Program-made: the position numbers and the translations under genes
Assembly: GCF_017873135.1 (NCBI RefSeq)
Contig: NZ_JAGGJV010000006.1
Location: 62,001-126,000, forward strand
Origin: Rhizobium herbae
GTDB taxonomy: Bacteria > Pseudomonadota > Alphaproteobacteria > Rhizobiales > Rhizobiaceae
Length of the DNA stretch: 64,000 nucleotides
Reading direction: 5' to 3'
The notes under the pieces: generated by a model
Databases searched by the model: none
What the model saw: the letters and a program-made list of their open reading frames with translations, nothing else
What the model was told of the DNA's origin: nothing
In this document: one piece after another, positions 15,655 to 24,181 of the stretch
How the letters are laid out: the number at the start of each line of letters is the position of its first letter
Position numbering within the stretch: the stretch's first letter is position 1

Positions 15655-15937
15655 CAAAGGACGGTTTCATTGGCCTGCTCCGGCCGACCCGACCATGAGA
15701 TTGCCGAGTACGGATTGCTTTTGCGGACCGACCTGGAGGGCCATGGCGTCGGGGGTGCTCCTTGCCCACTTGAGGGACGTTGCCATGGCGGGCGGCCTGA
15801 GGTGTATCGAAGGCATAGTGCTCAGCGAAAACCAGGAAATGCTCAAAATGTGCGGGGAATTCGGGTTCGTCGTCGTGCGGCACAAGCTGGATCCTCGCTT
15901 GTTCCTGGCGGCGCTGGATCTGAAGCACTCTTCCTGA
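15655..15937 (+). pseudogene. GNAT acetyltransferase C-terminal remnant
   Basis: Plus-strand sequence encodes the second half of a GNAT enzyme: HEIAEYGLLLRTDLEGHGVG in one frame, then after a shift near 15755 LLAHLRDVAMAGGLRCIEG with VLSENQEMLKMCGEFGF in another. These are the acetyl-CoA loop and final strands. The N-terminal half is missing, so the gene is truncated and frameshifted. Stop at 15937. Confidence 0.55.
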
Positions 15938-15955
15938 CCAATCGCGCGGAAAACC

Positions 15956-15969
15956 TTGATCAAGATCAA
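15956..15969 (+). promoter_or_regulatory. Perfect FixK/FNR box before universal stress gene
   Basis: TTGATCAAGATCAA is a perfect match; predicted start near 16004, 32 nt before the ATG. Confidence 0.8.
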
Positions 15970-16035
15970 GGTGGCCGTGGCGGGAAGGCCTATGCTGCGA
16001 AGTCACAGTTCACCGGTCTTCGAAGGGGAAATTCA

Positions 16036-16869
16036 ATGAGCTACAAAACTATTCTCAGTGTGACGGGAATTCATCAGTCCGATGATGATCTGCGGGCAGC
16101 GGCCGAGCTATGCGGTTCGACCGGCGCGCATCTCTCCGCCCTGATAGTCGCCTTGTCGGCACCACCGCCGATTGGTGAATATGCGGCCACAGTGTCGGTC
16201 AGCTGGCTCGAAGAGCGCAACCGCGAAATTGCGAAACTTGAGCAACAGGCGGAAGATGCCAAGGCCATGCTTGCCCAAACCGGCATATCTTTCGACGTCG
16301 ACACGATCTACACGGAGATGGCGTGGTCCGACGATGAGATCGGGGAGCGAGCTTCCTATGCCGATATCGCGGTGCTTGGGCCGGGCCTTAAACTGGATCC
16401 CGAACTCCGGGCGCGTGCTATCGACGGCTGCCTTTTCAAGTCCGCGCGGCCTGTCGTCATTGTCCCAAAGGGTGGCACGCCAACGCTTTCTCCCAAGACG
16501 ATCATACTTGCCTGGGACTCCCGGCTGGAGGCTGCCAGGGCAGCGCGTGAAGCGGTCGACATGATGAAGCATGCCGAGGTTCATGTGACCCTCGTTGACC
16601 CTCAGGCATCTTCCGCGAGAAACGGAGAGGAGCCTGGCGCTGATGTTGCCGCCTATCTTACGCGGCATGGCATCGCGGTCACGGTCGACCGGCTCGCGAG
16701 CGGCGGCAGACCCGCTGCGGAAGTCCTCAATCAGCATGCGCTTGACGTTTCGGCCGATCTGCTGGTGATGGGGGGGTATAGTCACTCGCGTCTGAGGGAA
16801 CGCCTTTTCGGCGGCGTCACGAAGGCAATGCTTGAGTCGTCGATTGTTCCCGTGCTGATGACCCATTGA
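16036..16869 (+). CDS. Universal stress protein, two UspA domains
   Basis: 277 aa with tandem UspA folds. The first (about 1-145) begins SYKTILSVTGIHQSDDD; the second (about 150-277) ends with MGGYSHSRLRERLFGGVT, the G-x2-G-x9-G-S/T-type ATP-binding loop. Such proteins are induced on oxygen limitation or growth arrest and bind ATP; their molecular task is poorly known. Start ATG 16036 follows AAGGGGAA. A perfect FixK box lies 67 bp upstream, and a strong hairpin follows the stop, so this is a monocistronic low-oxygen gene. Confidence 0.9.
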   Translation: MSYKTILSVTGIHQSDDDLRAAAELCGSTGAHLSALIVALSAPPPIGEYAATVSVSWLEERNREIAKLEQQAEDAKAMLAQTGISFDVDTIYTEMAWSDDEIGERASYADIAVLGPGLKLDPELRARAIDGCLFKSARPVVIVPKGGTPTLSPKTIILAWDSRLEAARAAREAVDMMKHAEVHVTLVDPQASSARNGEEPGADVAAYLTRHGIAVTVDRLASGGRPAAEVLNQHALDVSADLLVMGGYSHSRLRERLFGGVTKAMLESSIVPVLMTH

Positions 16870-16878
16870 TGCAGTTTC

Positions 16879-16919
16879 GCCAAGATGCCGGGCGGTACGC
16901 AACCGGCCGGCATCTTGGC
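16879..16919 (+). terminator. Hairpin after universal stress gene
   Basis: A 13-bp perfect inverted repeat (GCCAAGATGCCGG / CCGGCATCTTGGC) with a 15-nt loop begins 9 nt after the stop codon. No T-tract follows, but stem strength and position fit a terminator, possibly shared with the converging Hsp20 remnant. Confidence 0.6.
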
Positions 16920-16963
16920 CTGCTCCAGCTGATTTAGGTCAATCGCCCAATCATCGGCGGCGG

Positions 16964-17314
16964 CTACCGTTCCTCCTTCTCCTCGGTCTTTTCGCCTCTG
17001 AGCATCAGCAGGCCGCTCGAGACTGTGACCTCGATATTGGTTTCATTCATTCCAGGCAGTTCGGCAGAAATCTCGTATTCCTTGTCCCTTTTGACGACGC
17101 CGACAGCAGGAGCGACCTGCCACCGGGTGCCGGCCGAGGTAGGGTCGCCTCTGAGTGCGGGGCTGGAGGGGGAGCGCTACGACATGGGATGGAAGCCATC
17201 GAACAGGCGATCGATATCCTGACGCAGGTTATCCCATAGACTCCGGGATTGCCCGGTCGCCACCGGTGCCGTGGACTCGGTTTTGACTTGCAATTTCGCA
17301 GGCGATTTAATCAT
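16964..17314 (-). pseudogene. Small heat-shock protein Hsp20, nonsense and truncated
   Basis: From ATG 17314 (after AAGG) the minus strand reads an Hsp20 N-terminus including SRSLWDNLRQDIDRLFDGF, then hits an in-frame TAG at 17177. The same frame goes on with VVKRDKEYEISAELPGMNE and IEVTVSSGLLMLRGEKTEEK, the start of the alpha-crystallin domain, and stops at 16964 before the later strands (no RSFRLP or GVL motif). So there are two lesions: a nonsense codon and loss of the C-terminal half of the domain. A perfect FixK box remains upstream at 17474. Confidence 0.7.
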
Positions 17315-17473
17315 TGTTTGGACGCCTTCCCAGACTTTGGGTTTCGTTGCGGTTAGCAGATCTCTCCGGCGCTCATCACGGGGACGCATCGAAAGACTGG
17401 CGACGGCAGGCTTGCCGGACACCGGACCACTCGCCGACAGCATCGATTAGAGTGTATTTGACGACGAAGATCA

Positions 17474-17487
17474 TTGATGGCGATCAA
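17474..17487 (-). promoter_or_regulatory. Perfect FixK/FNR box before the Hsp20 remnant
   Basis: TTGATGGCGATCAA matches all 10 consensus bases. Predicted minus-strand start near 17439. It now appears to drive only a dead reading frame. Confidence 0.7.
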
Positions 17488-17687
17488 ATCAACGCCAAAA
17501 TCCCTTCGGCTTGCAAAGACGGCAGAGCCCCTTGATCCTCGATCGGTAGGCATTTTCCCAACGTGTTCCAACCAGATTGAAACACGACCTTCGCGTAATT
17601 CAGACTCTGTCCGATCTCATTTCCCGGCACAGGTTTGGCATCCGCGACCAAATGAAGCTGCGCGACATGCGGGATGTTGGCTAGAAA

Positions 17688-17701
17688 TTGATCTCGATCA
17701 A
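17688..17701 (+). promoter_or_regulatory. Perfect FixK/FNR box before fnrN
   Basis: TTGATCTCGATCAA, 10 of 10; predicted start near 17736, 35 nt before the fnrN ATG. Rhizobial fnrN genes are known to be autoregulated through such anaeroboxes. Confidence 0.8.
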
Positions 17702-17770
17702 ATCTTCGAAAAATAGATACTGACTATATGGCAGTCTAGAAGACCCCGGAGGATATAGGATGGGCTTGCG

Positions 17771-18496
17771 ATGAACCACCGACAGGATGTGCACACGTCC
17801 GAAGTTCCGGTCCTCTGCGTTGCTTGCGAGGCCAGGCACCGAGGCGTATGCGGCGCACTCGATGCGGACCAGCTTATGGCGCTTGCAAAGACGTCTACTA
17901 AGAAGCGGTTGGAAATAGGGGCGGAGCTAGTCGGCGATGCCGAGATCATCGATGGTTATGCCAACATTCTTTTCGGGGTGGTCAAGCTCATCAAGGGCCT
18001 GCCCGACGGCCGCGAACAGATAGTGGGTCTTCAGTTCGCTCCAGACTTCCTGGGCCGACCTTTCCAGACTGAGAGCGCTGTTTCCGCGCAAGCCGCCACC
18101 AATGTCGTCCTCTGTTCGTTTCCCAAGCGCACGCTCGAGGCTCTGATCAAACAGTCGCCACAGCTTGAGCACAGCCTGCTGAAGCAGGCGCTGCGTGAAC
18201 TCGATGAAGCGAGGGACTGGATGCTGACTCTTGGTCGAAAGAATGCGCTGGAGAGGGTCGCGAGCTATCTGCTTTTGATCGCGAACTACATTGACCCCGC
18301 TCTGCGGCCACAAGAAGTGATCGCATTCGATCTGCCGATGTCACGATTGGAGATCGCCGACTTCCTCGGCCTGACCATCGAAACCGTAAGCCGTCAGCTG
18401 ACGAAGCTCCGCGTGGACGGTGTTATCCAGGTCAGGCAAAGCAGGCATATCGTCGTCAACAACCCAGCTCGCCTGAAAACTTTCTCTGGTGGTTGA
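17771..18496 (+). CDS. fnrN: Fe-S oxygen-responsive Crp/Fnr regulator, FnrN type
   Basis: 241 aa. Unlike FixK, it has the FNR cysteine set: C16, C19 and C27 at the N-terminus (CVACEARHRGVC) plus C115 in the sensor domain (NVVLCSFP), so it should carry an O2-labile [4Fe-4S] cluster. The HTH is LEIADFLGLTIETVSRQLTKL, with the E-x3-SR recognition helix for TTGAT-N4-ATCAA. It therefore can read the same boxes as FixK while sensing oxygen directly. Start ATG 17771 follows GGATGGG. Its stop overlaps the end of the converging hemerythrin gene by 41 bp. Confidence 0.9.
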   Translation: MNHRQDVHTSEVPVLCVACEARHRGVCGALDADQLMALAKTSTKKRLEIGAELVGDAEIIDGYANILFGVVKLIKGLPDGREQIVGLQFAPDFLGRPFQTESAVSAQAATNVVLCSFPKRTLEALIKQSPQLEHSLLKQALRELDEARDWMLTLGRKNALERVASYLLLIANYIDPALRPQEVIAFDLPMSRLEIADFLGLTIETVSRQLTKLRVDGVIQVRQSRHIVVNNPARLKTFSGG

Positions 18497-19004
18497 GAAT
18501 GCTGTTCCTGATGATTGGTGCAACGTGTTCATTCTCGAATGCCACGTGACGCCGCAGGCTGTCGAAGAAGCCGCGCAGCATGAATCCGAACGTTTCGGCC
18601 TGATCGACATAGCCGCCATGGCCGATTTTCAACAGAATTACCGTCAAATCCGCAGCAAAGCACTCGTCTGATATATGTTCACCACGCAGCCTGTCGACAG
18701 ACATGCTCTGGCCAGTGCCTGCTACCGCCTTCTCATAGGCCGGGAATATGACGTTTTCTTCGTATTCGTGTGCCAGGCGAAGGATGGGCATCAGCTTCGC
18801 GGCCACTGAAAGGCACGTCAATTCATCGACATTCGAGGGAAGGCAATCGGCAATGTGCTCAAGCTCCTCGCACAAACCCACTTTCCTGTCGTGGATCAAG
18901 GTCATCGCCTCTACCAGACCCCGCTTGCCGAGTTCTTCGCTCGACAGACATCTGATTTCGCATGACCGCTGATGCGCTGTGCTTTCACCTTGGCAGACTG
19001 ACAT
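18456..19004 (-). CDS. Hemerythrin-like HHE-domain protein
   Basis: 182 aa. The four-helix HHE fold shows a full set of di-iron ligand candidates: H38 (IHDRK), H79 and E83 (LAHEYEEN), H110 and E114 (GEHISDE), H153 and E157 (RRHVAFENEH). A Cys-rich head (C4, C15, C19) precedes it. Such proteins bind O2 or NO or buffer iron. Start ATG 19004 follows GGAGCGGAG. The FixK box at 19063-19076 is shared divergently with fixN, so it should be co-induced with cbb3 oxidase. A paralogue without the ligands is at 10196-10699. Confidence 0.82.
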   Translation of the reverse strand: MSVCQGESTAHQRSCEIRCLSSEELGKRGLVEAMTLIHDRKVGLCEELEHIADCLPSNVDELTCLSVAAKLMPILRLAHEYEENVIFPAYEKAVAGTGQSMSVDRLRGEHISDECFAADLTVILLKIGHGGYVDQAETFGFMLRGFFDSLRRHVAFENEHVAPIIRNSILNHQRKFSGELGC

Positions 19005-19062
19005 GGCTCCGCTCCCGACTTCCTTCGATCACCGAGACTGCTTCATGTCGAATGCGATTTCC

Positions 19063-19076
19063 TTGACATAGATCAA
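19063..19076. promoter_or_regulatory. FixK/FNR box shared by fixN and the hemerythrin gene
   Basis: TTGACATAGATCAA, 9 of 10. It is exactly central: 58 bp from each start codon (19004 on minus, 19135 on plus), giving predicted starts near 19028 and 19111. Confidence 0.8.
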
Positions 19077-19134
19077 AGCCATTACGATGCAAATGAGGGA
19101 AATCTCCGACAACCAAAGAGTCGGGGATTTTTCC

Positions 19135-20745
19135 ATGAGGCACGCAACGTCTATCGTCGGTCTGGGAGTTTTCAGCTTCCTGGCAATTCTTGCCGCAGCC
19201 TTCGCGCATGACAATGCATTCGCGAACCACATGTGGGTCTTGGCTATCGTGCTGGTCATTTCGGTCATCGTGCTCCTGCGCCGGGAAAACTTCCAGCGCG
19301 TAGCTCCAGTCGATCCGTCCGCCTACATGGACGGACCGGTGCGCTATGGCGTGATCGCCACCATGTTCTGGGCAGTTGTCGGGTTGCTCGTCGGCGTCGT
19401 CGTCGCTCTGCAGCTCACGTATCCCGCCTTGAACATCGAACCATGGTTCAATTTCGGGCGGATGCGGCCGCTTCACACTTCAGGGGTTATCTTCGCATTC
19501 TGTGGCAACGCTTTGATTTGTACGTCACTTTACGTCGTCCAGAGAACGTCGCGGGCGCGTCTGTTTGGCGGTGATCTCGCCTGGTTCGTCTTCTGGGGCT
19601 ACCAGCTTTTCATCGTCATGGCCGCCACGGGATATCTTCTCGGCATCAGCGAAAGCCGCGAATACGCGGAGCCGGAATGGTATGTCGACATCTGGCTGAC
19701 TATCGTATGGGTAGCCTATCTGGTCGTCTTTCTCGGAACCATCGTAAAGCGCAAGGAGCCTCATATCTATGTGGCCAACTGGTTCTACCTCGCGTTCATC
19801 GTCACTGTTGCGATGCTGCACCTTGTCAACAATCTCAGTATGCCGGTCTCGTTCCTCGGTTCGAAGAGCTACTCTGCCTTTTCGGGTGTTCAGGATGCAC
19901 TGACGCAGTGGTGGTATGGCCACAATGCGGTCGGCTTCTTCCTGACTGCGGGCTTCCTTGGCATGATGTACTACTTTGTGCCCAAGCAGGCTAACCGGCC
20001 GGTCTACTCCTATCGCCTGTCGATCATCCACTTCTGGGCGCTGATTTTCCTCTACATCTGGGCTGGTCCGCATCATCTCCATTTCACGGCGCTGCCCGAC
20101 TGGGCGCAGACGCTCGGAATGGTCTTCTCCATCATGTTGTGGATGCCGTCCTGGGGCGGCATGATCAACGGCCTGATGACCTTATCGGGCGCATGGGACA
20201 AACTTCGTACCGATCCGATCATCCGTATGATGGTAGCAGCCATCGCCTTCTACGGCATGTCGACCTTCGAAGGGCCGATGATGTCGATCAAGACGGTGAA
20301 CTCGTTGTCACACTACACGGACTGGACCATCGGTCACGTCCATTCGGGCGCGCTCGGCTGGAACGGTCTGATCGCTTTCGCGGCACTCTACTACATGGTG
20401 CCGAAGCTCTGGGCGCGGGAACGCCTCTACTCGATGCGCATGGTGAGCTGGCACCTGTGGCTGGCAACTCTCGGCATCGTCGTTTACGCCGCCGTCATGT
20501 GGGTTTCCGGCATCCAGCAGGGTCTGATGTGGCGCGAACACGACGAGCAGGGATTCCTGGTCTACTCTTTCGTCGAAAGTGTTGCGGCGCTCCACCCTTA
20601 CTATCTGATCCGCTCGCTGGGGGGTGCCCTCTTCCTGTCCGGGGCACTCTTGATGGCCTTCAACATCACCATGACCATCCTTGGATATCAACGCGACGAA
20701 GCTCCGATCGGCGGAGCGCTTCCTGCCCCCCAGCCTGCCGAATAG
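19135..20745 (+). CDS. fixN: cbb3-type cytochrome oxidase subunit I
   Basis: Catalytic subunit of the high-affinity cbb3 terminal oxidase, in the inner membrane, binding haem b, haem b3 and CuB. About twelve hydrophobic helices are visible, with the conserved His-containing stretches [26 protein letters not shown] and [22 protein letters not shown] 19135 gives 536 aa, the usual FixN length; the longer frame from 19087 or 19093 would begin before the transcript start predicted from the FixK box (about 19111). First gene of fixNOQP; 9 bp to fixO. Confidence 0.97.
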   Translation: MRHATSIVGLGVFSFLAILAAAFAHDNAFANHMWVLAIVLVISVIVLLRRENFQRVAPVDPSAYMDGPVRYGVIATMFWAVVGLLVGVVVALQLTYPALNIEPWFNFGRMRPLHTSGVIFAFCGNALICTSLYVVQRTSRARLFGGDLAWFVFWGYQLFIVMAATGYLLGISESREYAEPEWYVDIWLTIVWVAYLVVFLGTIVKRKEPHIYVANWFYLAFIVTVAMLHLVNNLSMPVSFLGSKSYSAFSGVQDALTQWWYGHNAVGFFLTAGFLGMMYYFVPKQANRPVYSYRLSIIHFWALIFLYIWAGPHHLHFTALPDWAQTLGMVFSIMLWMPSWGGMINGLMTLSGAWDKLRTDPIIRMMVAAIAFYGMSTFEGPMMSIKTVNSLSHYTDWTIGHVHSGALGWNGLIAFAALYYMVPKLWARERLYSMRMVSWHLWLATLGIVVYAAVMWVSGIQQGLMWREHDEQGFLVYSFVESVAALHPYYLIRSLGGALFLSGALLMAFNITMTILGYQRDEAPIGGALPAPQPAE

Positions 20746-20754
20746 GAGCCCGAC

Positions 20755-21486
20755 ATGGCCTTAATGGACAAACACGCAATCATCGAGCGAAATGCAACTC
20801 TTCTGCTGATTGGTTCGCTCCTCGTGGTCACCATCGGCGGCATCGTCGAGATTGCCCCGCTGTTCTACCTGCAGAACACCATCGAAAAGGTGGAGGGCAT
20901 GCGTCCCTACACGCCGCTGGAGCTCGCGGGTCGCAACATCTACGTGCGGGAGGGATGCTACGTCTGTCACAGCCAGATGATCCGGCCGTTCCGCGACGAG
21001 GTCGAGCGCTACGGACATTACAGCCTTGCCGCAGAGTCCATGTACGACCATCCCTTCCAGTGGGGATCCAAGCGTACGGGGCCGGATCTCGCAAGGGTCG
21101 GCGAAAGGTACTCGAACGAGTGGCATGCCCAGCACCTGGCTGACCCGCAGTCCGTGGTGCCCGAATCGATCATGCCGAGCTACGCCTTCTTGAAGTCCAC
21201 CCCACTGCAGATCAACGACCTGTCTGCGCATCTGACTGCAAATGCGGGCGTCGGCGTTCCCTATTCGCAGGAAATGATCGACGCCGCAGTCGAGGATGCG
21301 AAGACCCAGTCCACGCCGGATGCAGACACGACGGCGTTCGACGCCCGCTATCCCAAGGCGAAAAGCGGAGACTTCGACGGAGATCCGCAGGCGCTGACCG
21401 AAATGGATGCGCTCGTCGCCTACCTCCAGATGCTCGGCACGCTGGTGGACTTCAAGACATACGACGAAACCGGTGGCGACCGCTGA
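20755..21486 (+). CDS. fixO: cbb3 oxidase subunit II, mono-haem cytochrome c
   Basis: 243-aa membrane-anchored cytochrome c. One N-terminal helix ([20 protein letters not shown]) is followed by a periplasmic domain with the haem-c motif CYVCH at residues 68-72 and a later methionine region (SIMPSYAFL). It passes electrons from FixP to FixN. Start ATG 20755 follows AGGAG. Second gene of the operon. Confidence 0.97.
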   Translation: MALMDKHAIIERNATLLLIGSLLVVTIGGIVEIAPLFYLQNTIEKVEGMRPYTPLELAGRNIYVREGCYVCHSQMIRPFRDEVERYGHYSLAAESMYDHPFQWGSKRTGPDLARVGERYSNEWHAQHLADPQSVVPESIMPSYAFLKSTPLQINDLSAHLTANAGVGVPYSQEMIDAAVEDAKTQSTPDADTTAFDARYPKAKSGDFDGDPQALTEMDALVAYLQMLGTLVDFKTYDETGGDR

Positions 21487-21497
21487 GGAGAAAGACA

Positions 21498-21659
21498 ATG
21501 GACTATCACACGATGCGAACCTTTGCCGATAGCTGGGGTCTTCTGGCGATGCTGGTATTTTTCATTTCCGCCTCGGCTTTCGTCTTTCGTCCCGGAAGCC
21601 GGGACGCCAGCGCCGAGGCCGCACTGATTCCGCTGAAGGACGACTGTGATGAGCGATAA
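21498..21659 (+). CDS. fixQ: cbb3 oxidase small subunit
   Basis: 53-aa single-span protein (MDYHTMRTFADSW, then GLLAMLVFFISASAFVFRP) that stabilises the cbb3 complex, in particular its association with FixP. ATG 21498 follows GAGGAGA. The last codons overlap the start of fixP by 11 nt, so the two are translationally coupled. Confidence 0.93.
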   Translation: MDYHTMRTFADSWGLLAMLVFFISASAFVFRPGSRDASAEAALIPLKDDCDER

Positions 21660-22515
21660 ACACGTTGATGAAATATCCGGCGTGCCGACGACCGGACATG
21701 AATGGGACGGTATCCGCGAACTGGACAATCCGATGCCGCGCTGGTGGGTGTGGACGTTCTACACGACCATCGTCTGGGCGCTGCTTTACGCCGTGGCCTA
21801 TCCGGCCTGGCCGCTTCTGACAGGTTCGACGGAAGGCCTGCTCGGGTATTCGAGCAGAAGCGAGGTCAGGAGCGATCTTGCCGCGGCCGACAACGCGAAG
21901 AGCGGATACATGACCGCAATCAAGGAGAAGTCGATCGATGATATCATTGCGGATGAAGACCTTCGCACCGTCGCCGTCGCCGCGGGGGGCGCGGCATTCA
22001 AGATGAACTGCGTCCAATGCCACGGTTCGGGCGCGGAAGGCTCCAAGGGCTTTCCAAACCTGAACGACGACGACTGGCTATGGGGTGGCAGCGCCGACCA
22101 GATTCAGCAGACCGTCGCGCATGGCATCCGCTTCACCAAGGATGGCGAGACCAGGGATTCCATCATGCCGCCGTTCGCCGACGTATTGGACGGCGACCAG
22201 ATCTCCCAGGTGAGCACCTTTGTCGCAAGCCTCTCCGCACCGGTACATAACGCGTCGCTTGTCGAACCAGGAAAGACTGTTTTCGCAGAGAACTGCGCCG
22301 CATGCCACGGTGACAACGCCAAGGGTAACAAGGAGATGGGGGCACCGGACCTCACCGATGCCATCTGGCTTTATGGGTCTGGCGAGGATGCCATTGCTGC
22401 ACAGGTTCGCGCTCCACGGGTTGGCGTGATGCCCGCTTGGGATGCGCGTCTTGGAGAAACGGCCGTTAAGGAGCTCGCAGCCTTCGTCCACTCGCTCGGC
22501 GGTGGTGAAAAGTAG
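21649..22515 (+). CDS. fixP: cbb3 oxidase subunit III, di-haem cytochrome c
   Basis: 288-aa membrane-bound cytochrome c that takes electrons from the bc1 complex. N-terminal cytoplasmic head, one helix (WVWTFYTTIVWALLYAVAYP, about 34-53) and two periplasmic cytochrome-c domains with CVQCH (121-125) and CAACH (216-220). The ATG at 21649 is used; a GTG sits directly before it. AAGGA lies 10 nt upstream, inside fixQ. Six bp after the stop is the FixK box of the next operon. Confidence 0.97.
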   Translation: MSDKHVDEISGVPTTGHEWDGIRELDNPMPRWWVWTFYTTIVWALLYAVAYPAWPLLTGSTEGLLGYSSRSEVRSDLAAADNAKSGYMTAIKEKSIDDIIADEDLRTVAVAAGGAAFKMNCVQCHGSGAEGSKGFPNLNDDDWLWGGSADQIQQTVAHGIRFTKDGETRDSIMPPFADVLDGDQISQVSTFVASLSAPVHNASLVEPGKTVFAENCAACHGDNAKGNKEMGAPDLTDAIWLYGSGEDAIAAQVRAPRVGVMPAWDARLGETAVKELAAFVHSLGGGEK

Positions 22516-22520
22516 ATTGC

Positions 22521-22534
22521 TTGATCTCGATCAA
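22521..22534 (+). promoter_or_regulatory. Perfect FixK/FNR box before fixG
   Basis: TTGATCTCGATCAA, 10 of 10, starting 6 bp after the fixP stop. Predicted start near 22569. This gives fixGHIS its own promoter in addition to any read-through from fixNOQP. Confidence 0.85.
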
Positions 22535-22603
22535 GCTGGGTCTTCCGCGCGGCTGGCATGATGGATTCGTGCCAGCCGTTTTTTGTGGGGTTGGTGAGTT
22601 TCA

Positions 22604-24181
22604 ATGGAAGGTCGGCGGCTCATGCAAAATCAGGATGTGACAAGGCTGGATGCCGTCGCGACCAATTCGGCCGCCAGCCGCCAGCCGCTGTACGCCCGCC
22701 GCAAGAAAATCTTCCCGAAGCGGGCGTCAGGATCATTTCGGCAGTTCAAGTGGATCGTCATGGCGATCACGCTTGGCATTTACTATTTCGTCCCATGGAT
22801 CCGTTGGGACCGGGGTCCGTTCGCACCCGATCAGGCGGTTCTCATCGACCTTTCGAGCCGCCGCTTCTACTTCTTCTTCATCGAGATCTGGCCACAGGAA
22901 TTCATCTACGTCGCAGGCCTCCTCGTGATGGCTGGTATCGGACTGTTCCTGCTGACGTCGACCGTTGGCCGTGCCTGGTGCGGCTATGCCTGTCCGCAGA
23001 CTGTCTGGGTCGATCTGTTTCTGGTCATCGAGCGCTATTTTGAAGGCGACCGCAATGCTCGCATGAAGCTCGATGCTGCGCCTTGGTCTTTCACCAAGCT
23101 TCGCATCCGGGTCATCAAGCACGCAACATGGTTAGTCGTCGCCGTTCTGACCGGGGGCGCTTGGATTTTCTACTTCGCGGACGCCCCTACGCTTGCGAGG
23201 GACTTCCTGACCGGGAACGCCGTTCCAACCGCCTATGCGACCGTGGCCATCCTGACGGCGACGACCTATGTGTTCGGCGGACTGATGCGCGAGCAGGTCT
23301 GCACGTACATGTGCCCCTGGCCGCGTATCCAGGCCGCCATGCTCGACGAAACGTCGCTGACCGTGACCTACAACGACTGGCGTGGCGAGCCGCGCTCACG
23401 TCATGCAAAAAGAGCCGCTGCGTCCGGGGCGAGCGTCGGCGATTGCGTCGACTGCAATGCCTGCGTCGCAGTATGTCCCATGGGCATAGACATCCGCGAC
23501 GGCCAGCAGCTGGAATGCATTACGTGTGCGCTTTGCATCGACGCCTGCGACGACGTCATGGGGCGGCTCGGAAAGGAGCGCGGTCTCATCAGCTATTCGA
23601 CGCTGAACGAATATAATGCAAACATGGATATCGCGACCCGCTCTGGAACGTGTGGTGTCACCCCCGAGCTCGTCCGCAGTCCCGACGGAACTTTTTCGGA
23701 CAAGCTGGCGCATTTCCATATCGGCAAGCTGCTGCGCCTTCGCACATTTATCTATTTCGGAGCATGGAGCGCTGTCGGCGTGTCGATCGCCTTCGCCCTC
23801 GCCACCAGGGACCGGCTCGAACTCAACGTTCTCCATGACCGCAATCCGCAGTTCGTCCAGCTTTCGGATGGTGCGATCCGAAACGGATACACGGTCAAGC
23901 TGCTCAATATGGTGCCACAGCCACGGACAGTCGTTCTGAAGCTCGACGAAGACTTTTCCGGAGCCTCCATGACCGTGGCGGGTGCAGGGGCGACCAACGT
24001 CCTTGAAACCGAAGTTACACTTGAGCCCGACAGGTTGAAAACGATCAGGGTTTTCGTACGCGCTGATCCAAAGGACCTTCCGGGCGGAGCGAACGCCTTT
24101 GAGTTTGTCGTAACCGATCCATCGACGGGCGAACGGGCCGAATACACCGCCACCTTCAATTCACCGGAGAAACCGCAGTGA
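22604..24181 (+). CDS. fixG: cbb3 oxidase assembly ferredoxin-like protein FixG (CcoG)
   Basis: 525-aa membrane protein needed to mature cbb3 oxidase, shown in other bacteria to act as a Cu(II) reductase. Several helices carry the conserved CGYACPQTVW and EQVCTYMCPWPR cysteine motifs; a soluble part has two [4Fe-4S] ferredoxin sets (CVDCNACVAVCPMGI and CITCALCIDACD). The C-terminal about 130 residues form an immunoglobulin-like periplasmic domain. ATG 22604 is used; ATG 22622 is possible. The stop overlaps the GTG of fixH. Confidence 0.95.
   Translation: MEGRRLMQNQDVTRLDAVATNSAASRQPLYARRKKIFPKRASGSFRQFKWIVMAITLGIYYFVPWIRWDRGPFAPDQAVLIDLSSRRFYFFFIEIWPQEFIYVAGLLVMAGIGLFLLTSTVGRAWCGYACPQTVWVDLFLVIERYFEGDRNARMKLDAAPWSFTKLRIRVIKHATWLVVAVLTGGAWIFYFADAPTLARDFLTGNAVPTAYATVAILTATTYVFGGLMREQVCTYMCPWPRIQAAMLDETSLTVTYNDWRGEPRSRHAKRAAASGASVGDCVDCNACVAVCPMGIDIRDGQQLECITCALCIDACDDVMGRLGKERGLISYSTLNEYNANMDIATRSGTCGVTPELVRSPDGTFSDKLAHFHIGKLLRLRTFIYFGAWSAVGVSIAFALATRDRLELNVLHDRNPQFVQLSDGAIRNGYTVKLLNMVPQPRTVVLKLDEDFSGASMTVAGAGATNVLETEVTLEPDRLKTIRVFVRADPKDLPGGANAFEFVVTDPSTGERAEYTATFNSPEKPQ

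Noticed and set aside
16929-16942. Possible extra FixK box CTGATTTAGGTCAA
   Set aside because: Only about 8 of 10 positions, and it lies downstream of both the universal stress gene and the Hsp20 remnant, upstream of no gene start.
19087-19134. Longer FixN start at 19087 or 19093
   Set aside because: These codons lie upstream of the transcript start predicted from the FixK box; ATG 19135 has a GGGGA site and gives the normal length.
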